Part shown: in pieces, positions 56,523-64,000 of the stretch
Position numbering within the stretch: the first letter of the stretch is position 1
Layout of the letters: each line of letters starts with the position of its first letter
Source of the DNA: Atopsyche davidsoni
Lineage: Eukaryota > Arthropoda > Insecta > Trichoptera > Hydrobiosidae
Assembly (NCBI GenBank): GCA_022113835.1
Contig: JAILWY010000018.1
Span: 10,703,001-10,767,000, forward strand
Reading direction: 5' to 3'
DNA length: 64,000 nucleotides
Made by a program: the position numbers and the translations under genes
The notes under the pieces: model-generated
Databases searched by the model: none
What the model saw: the letters and a program-made list of their open reading frames with translations, nothing else
What the model was told of the DNA's origin: nothing

Positions 56523-59500
56523 ATGTCTTCGTCTTTAGTCCAGCAATTTGTTGCTGGGCTAAAATCTAGAAATGCCGATACTAGGAGTAAGACAGCAAGA
56601 GAATTATACCTGTATGTGAAAACTGAACTGCGCGAAGTTCCCCAGGAGGAGATAACACAGTTTCTTGATGACTTTAATCACCATATTTTTGAAATGGTTT
56701 CTGGAAACGATGTGAATGAAAAGAAAGGAGGTGTTTTAGCAATAGGTCAGTATAAAATTGAAAATATTTTTATTTACTGAGTTGAGAAATACTTATTACT
56801 TACTAGGTTGAAAATGTTCATGTTATTTGGGGGTTTAGTGATCAATATAAACTTATTAAAGTTATCCTTTTGTTTAACTGGTCATTGATTTTTTTTAAAG
56901 ATAATGATCCTCATGAACACATTTGCTGCGCAAAAATATCTCGAATTAATCTCTCGATGCATGTACTATGATCTATGGAATTTTGGCTTCAAAATTAATA
57001 ATGTACATACATATCAAATGTTGTAAAAATGCCATAAAATAAAGATGGTTGTGACATGAAATATTATTATTTCCACTCTAGTAGTTCAATAAGGAATGTG
57101 TACTCATTAATATTTTACACCAAATCACAATTTATTGTAAATCTAACAGTTTAAAACACTGATGCCATTTTAATTATGTAGTAATGTTACCTTCTATTTT
57201 GTTTTTCATATATAAGCATCTTTATTTTTAAGTCTTTTAGTTAAACTACTATAAGCATCGGAATATCTCACTTGCTGAAAATCGGATGATTTATATATAT
57301 ATATCATATTAAATACAATAAATTAAATTATATCTTTTTATGGAGTATAATATTTGTGATATAAAATTATTATTTCCACAGTATGTCTCATCAGTGGCGA
57401 CTGTGATACAACAAAAACTCGAATTTCTCGTTTTGCCAACTACCTACGGAATTTATTCCCTTCATCTGATGTAGGTGTAATGGAACTAGCAGCTAAAACT
57501 GTTGGACGTTTAGCTGCAATATCTGGAGCTAAAAGAGCAGAGTATGTTGAGTTTGAAGTGAAACGTGCTTTTGAGTGGCTATCGGGAGAGAGAAATGAAG
57601 GAAAGCGACACTCTGCTGTTCTTATCCTTAGAGAATTGGCAGTTGCGATGCCCACTTATTTTCATCAACAAGTTTCAGGGTTTTTCGAACATATTTTTAT
57701 AGCTATGAGAGATCCAAAAGCTCTGATCAGAGAAGCAGGCAGTAAAGCTCTTCAGGCAGGGCTTGTAGTAACGGCACAAAGAGAAAGCGTGAAACAAACA
57801 CACCGTCCTCAATGGTACAACCAATGCTATAAAGAGGCAGCTAGTTGTTTAGATGACCAACCCATTAAAGAGAAGGCGATAACTCGCGAGGACAGAATTC
57901 ACGGAGGACTGCTTGTATTAAATGAGCTTTTGAGATGCTCTCATGCTGCATGGGAGAGAAAGTATACTAGCTTGATGCAAACTCTAGATACACACCAGGA
58001 GATAAGCTTAACTGAGGATATTATATCTATGATGCCTCGATTGCGTAGTCCTCTAAGTTCTAGGGGAAATCATATGGATTTGACGGGAAATTCTTCATCT
58101 AATAATGCACAGCCTGCAATAGTCTATGAATCTGCTGTGTGTAGGCAACTTATTATAGAAATATATGATACTATTTGTACAGGTGAGTTTTGAAATTTAA
58201 TAAAAATTACCTGTGTGTTGTACTTTTTTTTTTAGTGGTGTCTTGTTCCATTTTTCTCATACTTTTAATATCAGTTGAATAGTTTGTATTTTATTCACTA
58301 TTTTAAGCTGTTATTGATTAAGCCTATAATTTAATTATTGATTTAGATGTCAAAAGTGAATAAGGTTGAGTGTGTCAACTAGTGGTTTACAGAAAATATT
58401 ATAATGAATCACACAGTGGTCTTTTTTGAATAATTTATTTAAAAAATCTAAGTAACATTGTGACATTAAAACATTGTGTGATTCACTTAGCTTATATGAA
58501 AGTATCTTGCTACTGCTGTTTATAGAGGTTAAAACTAAATAAGCTTGCTTCAACTGAATTAGTTTATGTGACACAAATGAAATTTCTCTCAGGTATATAA
58601 TTGAATTCTCAATCTCAAGCAATATTAATACATATATTAAATATTTATTTGATTCCAGATATAATGAGTCACAGGCTTTCACGTTCGTCTAATGTTCAAC
58701 AAATTTTACTTATCATAATTCCTCGATTGGCAGCGTTCAACAAAGAAGTTTTTGTAGAGAAACATTTAAATTTAACTATAAATTATTTACTCTCCACTCT
58801 CAGAGGCCGAGAAAAGGATAGAAATATGGCCTTTACAACAATAGGTTTGATAGCCATAGCTGTAGAAAAACAAATAAAGCTACATGTTCCTCGAATCATG
58901 GATGTAATAAAAATTGCTTTGCCATCCAATGACACTCCAAGTAAGAAACGTATTGGGATGGATCCAGCAGTTTTTGTATGCATTTCATTACTCGGTAAAG
59001 CTGTGAATGAAAATATTGCTCTTGATATTAAAGATATTCTTGATTCGATGATGGCTACCGGATTAAGTCCAGCACTGACAATATGCTTAAGAGAATTGGC
59101 TCAGAGTGTTCCTTCGGTAAAGAAGGATATATCAGAAGGATTATTAAAAATGCTTTCACTAGTTTTGATGAACAAACCTTTTGTGCACCCAGGAATGCCA
59201 AAAAACTTGGAACAGCAGATGGGTTCACTGTCTGTAACATCTGAAACCCACGATGTTTCTAGCATTGTATTAGCTCTGAGGACTTTAGGTACATTTGATT
59301 TTGAAGGCTACAGCTTATTACAGTTTGTGAGGCGATGTGCAAACCATTTCTTATTGAGTGAACAACAAGAAATCAGATTGGAGGCTGTCAGAACATGCAG
59401 TCGCCTTCTCGCCCTAGCTATTCAATCCCATCAAAGAGAGCAATCACATACAGTCATTTGCACTGTTGCTGATGTTTTAGGAAAATTGCTCGTTGTTGGC

Positions 59501-62500
59501 ATAACAGATACAGACTGCGACGTTCGTTACTGGGTCTTAGCTTCACTTGATGATACCTTTGATTCCCATTTAGCACAAATTGAAAACTTGAGCTCGTTAT
59601 TTATAGCAATGAATGATGAAGTTCTTGAGATAAGAGAACTGGCCATATGTACTATCGGAAGGTTGAGTACTGTGAATCCTGCATATGTCATGCCGAGTCT
59701 TAGGAAAACTCTTATACAATTTCTGACCGAGCTTGAACATTCTGGCATGAGTCGAAATAAAGAACAGTCTGCTCGAATGCTTGATCACTTGATTGTCAAT
59801 GCCCCTCGACTCATCAGACCTTACATGGAACCTATTTTAAATGTTCTCGTTCCAAAATTAAAGGAATCTGATAGTAATCCAGGAGTAGTTTTGAGTGTCC
59901 TTCGAGCAATCGGAGATCTTGCTGAAGTAAATGGTGATGGAAATGGCTTGCATAAATGGATGCCGGAGTTACTTGCAATTCTGTTGGAACTATTAGCAGA
60001 CGCTAGCGCTCCAGAGAAAAGGAGTGTGGCTTTATGGGCTTTCGGTCAGCTTATCAGTGCCACAGGCCAAGTTGTAACCCCTTATGCTCAGTTTCCTAAT
60101 CTGATGGACGTTCTCATAAACTTTCTTAAAACTGAACAACAACCTGTCATAAGAAGGGAGACAATAAGAGTCTTGGGATTGTTGGGTGCATTGGATCCAT
60201 ATAAACATAAGATAACCAGAGGCATGATCGACGGCCAAGTTGACTCAAATCTTTTATCTTTGGCTGATAGTAAGACAGATGAAAATAATTTTGATATGAA
60301 TACTAGCGAAATGTTGGTGAACATGTCATCATCTATGTTAGAAGAGTATTATCCAGCAATTGCAATTTCTACATTGATGCGTATAATACGAGATCCTACT
60401 CTTTCACAGCATCATACCAGTGTGGTACAAGCAGTAACATTTATATTTCAATCGCTTGGCATAAAATGCGTTCCTTATATTTCCCAGGTTATGCCGAGTT
60501 TTCTCTATGTTGTTCGTATGGCAGATATAACTTTTAGAGATTTCCTATTTACCCAATTGGCAACACTTATTGCTATTGTGAAACAGCATATTCGCAATTA
60601 CTTGGATAAGATATTTGATCTCATTAAAGAGTTTTGGACTCCTAACAGTCCTTTGCAGACTACACTGATCCTATTAGTTGAGCATATAGCTATCGCCTTG
60701 GGTGCCGAATTCAAGATATATTTACCTCAATTAATTCCTCAAATCTTAAGGGTCTTATCTCATGACTCAAGTAAAGAACGGACCGTAACTGTCAAGCTAT
60801 TGCAGGCATTGCAGAAATTTGGTGATAACTTAGATGATTATCTTCATTTAATACTACCACCCATAGTTCGATTGTTCGATTCAAACGATTGTCCTTTATC
60901 CGTATGCAAAGTTGCAATTGAAACTGTGGATCATCTGGCTGATTGCCTGGACTTTACTGATCTCACATCGAGAATTATACACCCGCTCGTGAGAAGTCTA
61001 GAGACCTGTCCCGAATTGAGGCCCACTGCTATGGATACTCTCTGTGCGTTGGTGGTGCAATTGGGTCGAAAGTACAACCATTTTATTCCTTTAGTACAAA
61101 AAGTGATCAATAAACACCGTATACAGTGCCAAGAATATGAGGTTTTAATATCAAAATTACAGTCCAACACCACATTAGCTACGGATGAAGACTTCCGTTT
61201 ATCTAGGCATTGGTTTGCAAGACACAACAATCAAGAGGTTAATAGAATGAATTTTTTGGAACATTTTATTAACATTAATTCTATTACTATACTCTCATAG
61301 TATTTTTATCCTCTTTCTGTAATATCTGATTTTCAGATTAGTCTGACATCTAGTGATACAACAACCATAAAAAAATTACACGTAAATGCTGATAATTTAC
61401 GTCTTGCTTGGACTGCTACTCGTCGAGTATCTAAAGATGATTGGCTGGAATGGTTACGCAATCTCAGCATTGGTCTTCTTAAAGAATCCCAAAGTCCAGC
61501 TTTGAGGCATGCCATTTATCAACTTTTCTTAAATATTTAATGTGTAAACTTCAAAATTCATATTATCGATTAATTCATTCAACTATGGATGAGTTTATAA
61601 ATTTCTTTTAGTCATTAAGTTGAGTATAAATGATTTAAAATAACATTACTGACATATGACAATAATTAATTACAGATCATGTTTGGCCCTTGCTCAAAAT
61701 TATTCCCAACTCTTGAGGGATCTGTTTAATGCAGCTTTCGTATCATGTTGGACAGAACTATCTGATGCAATGCAAACTCAACTAGTGCAAGCTTTGGAGC
61801 AAGCTCTCATGGTTCCGGACTTACCAGAGATAACGCAGACCATTCTTAACTTGGCTGAGTTTATGGAGCACTGTGATCGAGGCCCCTTACCTATCCGTTC
61901 GCAACTTCTCGGAGAGAGAGCCATGCATTGCCGTGCTTATGCTAAAGCGCTTCACTACAAAGAAGAAGAGTTCAGACAGGGAATTGGCTCGGTGCTGAGA
62001 TCACATGCAGTAGAATCTCTGATCCTTATTAATAACAAACTCCAGCAACGAGAGGCGGCTGAAGGTCTTTTAGAATATGTTATGGCGCGTCGAGCTGCAG
62101 GAGACACTGAGTTACAAGTTCAGGTGCGCTGGTATGAGAAGTTGCATAGTTGGGAAACTGCCTTATCTCTGTACAAAGAAGTGTTAGAAAAACAGCCAGG
62201 AGATGCCGACGCTCGCCTTGGCCAAATGCGCTGTTTAGAAGCTCTGGGTGAGTGGGGCGACCTTCACCGCACTGCTGCCCGCCATTGGGACACCCTGCAG
62301 CCGGAGGGTCAAGCTCGCGCTGGCCGCCTGGCTGCCGCCGCCGCTTGGGGCCTCGGAGACTGGGATTCCATGCAGCGTTTTGTGCAGTGTATCCCGGGTG
62401 ACTCACAGGACGGTGCATTTTATCGTGCAGTTCTTGCAGTTCATGACGGCCAGTTTTCTCAAGCACAGCAACTTGTAGATGATACAAGAGATTTACTAGA

Positions 62501-63893
62501 CACTGAACTGACAGCTATGGCGGGAGAGTCATACCAGCGTGCTTACGGTGCCATGGTCTGGGTTCAGATGCTGTCAGAGCTGGAGGAAGTAATCCAGTAC
62601 AAGTTGATACCTGAGAGGCGTGCTGCCATTCGTTCCATGTGGTGGACTAGACTTCAAGGCGGGCAGCGGCTGGTAGAAGATTGGCAGCGAATCATACGTG
62701 TTCGAAGACTTGTTGTTAGTCCAAGAGATGACATGCACACGTGGTTAAAGTATGCATCATTATGTCGCAAGAGTGGCTCCTTAATGCTATCTCATAAAAC
62801 ATTAGTTATGCTGTTAGGAAGTGACCCTTCAGAGAGTCCAGATGCAGTCCTTCCTGCTCTGCATCCTCAGGTGACTTTAGCATATTGCAAGCACTTGTGG
62901 GTGGCTGATCAAAGAGAGCGGGCACTTTCGCAGTTGCATACATTTGTGAATAATCATCCCATCAGTGCGGCAGAAGATTCCGATGGATCTGAATGGCGAC
63001 GTCTCTTAGCGAGATGCTACTTAAAGTTGGGAGCTTGGAGAGAAGCTTTGGAAGGAATAACAGAAACTTCCATTCCGCTTGTTTTGCAATGCTATTCTTC
63101 TGCAACTGATCATGCCCCCGATTGGTACAAGGCTTGGCACGCATGGGCTTATATGAATTTTGAAACTGTTTTATTTTATAAGCACAAAAATGGTGATGGT
63201 TCTTCTAATACTCCAGGTTCCATAAAAGAGAATGATAAAGTTAGCGGTCATTATGTCTCCAAGTTTACTGTGCCTGCTGTTGAAGGGTTTTTCAAGTCGA
63301 TCAATCTTTCCCACGGAAGTTCATTGCAAGATACTTTGAGGCTATTGACTCTTTGGTTTGACTATGGACAGTGGCCGGAGGTACATGAAGCTATAATCGA
63401 AGGTATAAGAACAATAGAAATAAATACTTGGTTACAGGTGATACCGCAGCTTATAGCTCGCATTGACACACCTAGGGCTCTTGTGGGAAGATTGATTCAT
63501 TCGTTACTTATTGATATTGGTAAATCTCATCCCCAAGCTTTGGTATATCCTTTGACTGTTGCCTCTAAGTCTTCGTTTGTTGCGAGAAGAAATGCTGCTA
63601 ATCAGATTTTAAAATCTATGGGAACTCATTCATCCACCTTGGTGAATCAAGCCATGATGGCCTCAGAGGAACTTATTAGAGTCGCTATTTTATGGCATGA
63701 GCAGTGGCATGAAGGGCTAGAAGAAGCTTCCAGACTATACTTCGGCGAAAGAAACATAAGAGGGATGTTTGAAACCTTGGAACCACTCCATGCGATGCTA
63801 GAACGAGGACCACAAACTCTCAAGGAGACATCATTTAATCAGGCTTATGGAAGGGATCTAACAGAAGCTCAGGAATGGTGTAATCGCTACCGG
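56523..63893 (+). CDS. Target of rapamycin (TOR) kinase, 3' part outside window
   Basis: Catalytic scaffold of TORC1 and TORC2, integrating nutrient and insulin signals. Exons: 56523-56745, 57382-58182, 58659-61237, 61337-61506, 61676-63893 (cut at a donor), in phase for 1,997 codons. The N-terminal HEAT repeats include RISRFANYLRNLFPSSDVGV, AEYVEFEVKRAFEWLSGERN and MLSLVLMNKPFVHPGMPKNL. The FAT domain follows: DLFNAAFVSCWTELSD, LNLAEFMEHCDRGPLP, ELTAMAGESYQRAYGAMVW, WLQVIPQLIARIDTPRALVG. The window ends within FRB: LWHEQWHEGLEEASRLYFGE (with the rapamycin-contact Ser of EEAS) to EAQEWCNRYR. The kinase and FATC domains lie to the right. Exon 4 appears to end at a GC donor (TTTGAG/GCATGC). Exon 3 alone is 2.6 kb. 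No disruption seen. Confidence 0.97.
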
Positions 63894-64000
63894 GTAAGGG
63901 AAATTAAATACCAGTAATTAATTGTATTAATGTGTTCTAATAATTTCATAGGAAAGAGGGAAAATTTGATTGCATCGTTTATAATTGTTTTTGTTATTAG
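63894..64000 (+). other. TOR intron, continues beyond window
   Basis: Begins with GTAAGG after the CGG codon. Human TOR proteins continue with the rest of FRB, so the next exon is outside the window. Confidence 0.8.

Overview
The window is nuclear DNA from an insect, probably a lepidopteran. That placement is an inference from short spliced genes in AT-rich DNA, an eEF1-beta product of 222 residues, a (CCTAA)n tract matching the insect telomere unit, and the mix of mariner, pogo/Tigger, hAT-type, piggyBac and Helitron remnants. Every confident gene is an ordinary conserved animal gene. Exon boundaries were read by eye from splice sites, reading phase and remembered family sequences, with no alignment or transcript data.

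Left part (1-24 kb): the 3' two thirds or more of NDUFS1 (+), eEF1-beta (+), a deleted mariner, an erlin gene (-) whose third intron contains a complete single-exon fibrillarin gene (+), a pogo/Tigger remnant, and an unrecognised two-zinc-finger gene (-) with a mariner in its last intron. From 19.7 to 24.7 kb lies a transposon layer: two copies of one foldback element with perfect 8-bp target duplications, and a Helitron helicase remnant split by a Tigger.

Middle (24.7-39 kb): about 3 kb without genes, then LIN54/mip120 (-), reconstructed as 20 coding exons (888 residues). Its introns hold a mariner containing a small hAT-like element, a foldback element, a 1.76-kb hAT-type element carrying piggyBac and mariner fragments, and a 148-bp hairpin element.

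Right part (39-64 kb): COP9 subunit 4 (+), VDAC/porin (-), a SET-MYND methyltransferase of SmydA type (+), ZCCHC9 (-), and the first ~1,997 codons of TOR (+). TOR runs off the right edge inside the FRB domain, before the kinase domain.

Several genes share themes: mitochondria (NDUFS1, VDAC), translation and ribosome biogenesis (eEF1-beta, fibrillarin, ZCCHC9), growth control (TOR, LIN54). Nothing shows that they are co-regulated. LIN54/CSN4 and ZCCHC9/TOR are head to head with 1.3 and 1.0 kb between start codons; SmydA and ZCCHC9 converge with only 121 bp between stop codons. I found no clearly new biological system. The most informative signals are nested transposons with intact target duplications, two probable GC-AG introns, the unidentified zinc-finger gene, and a telomere-like tract inside a foldback element.
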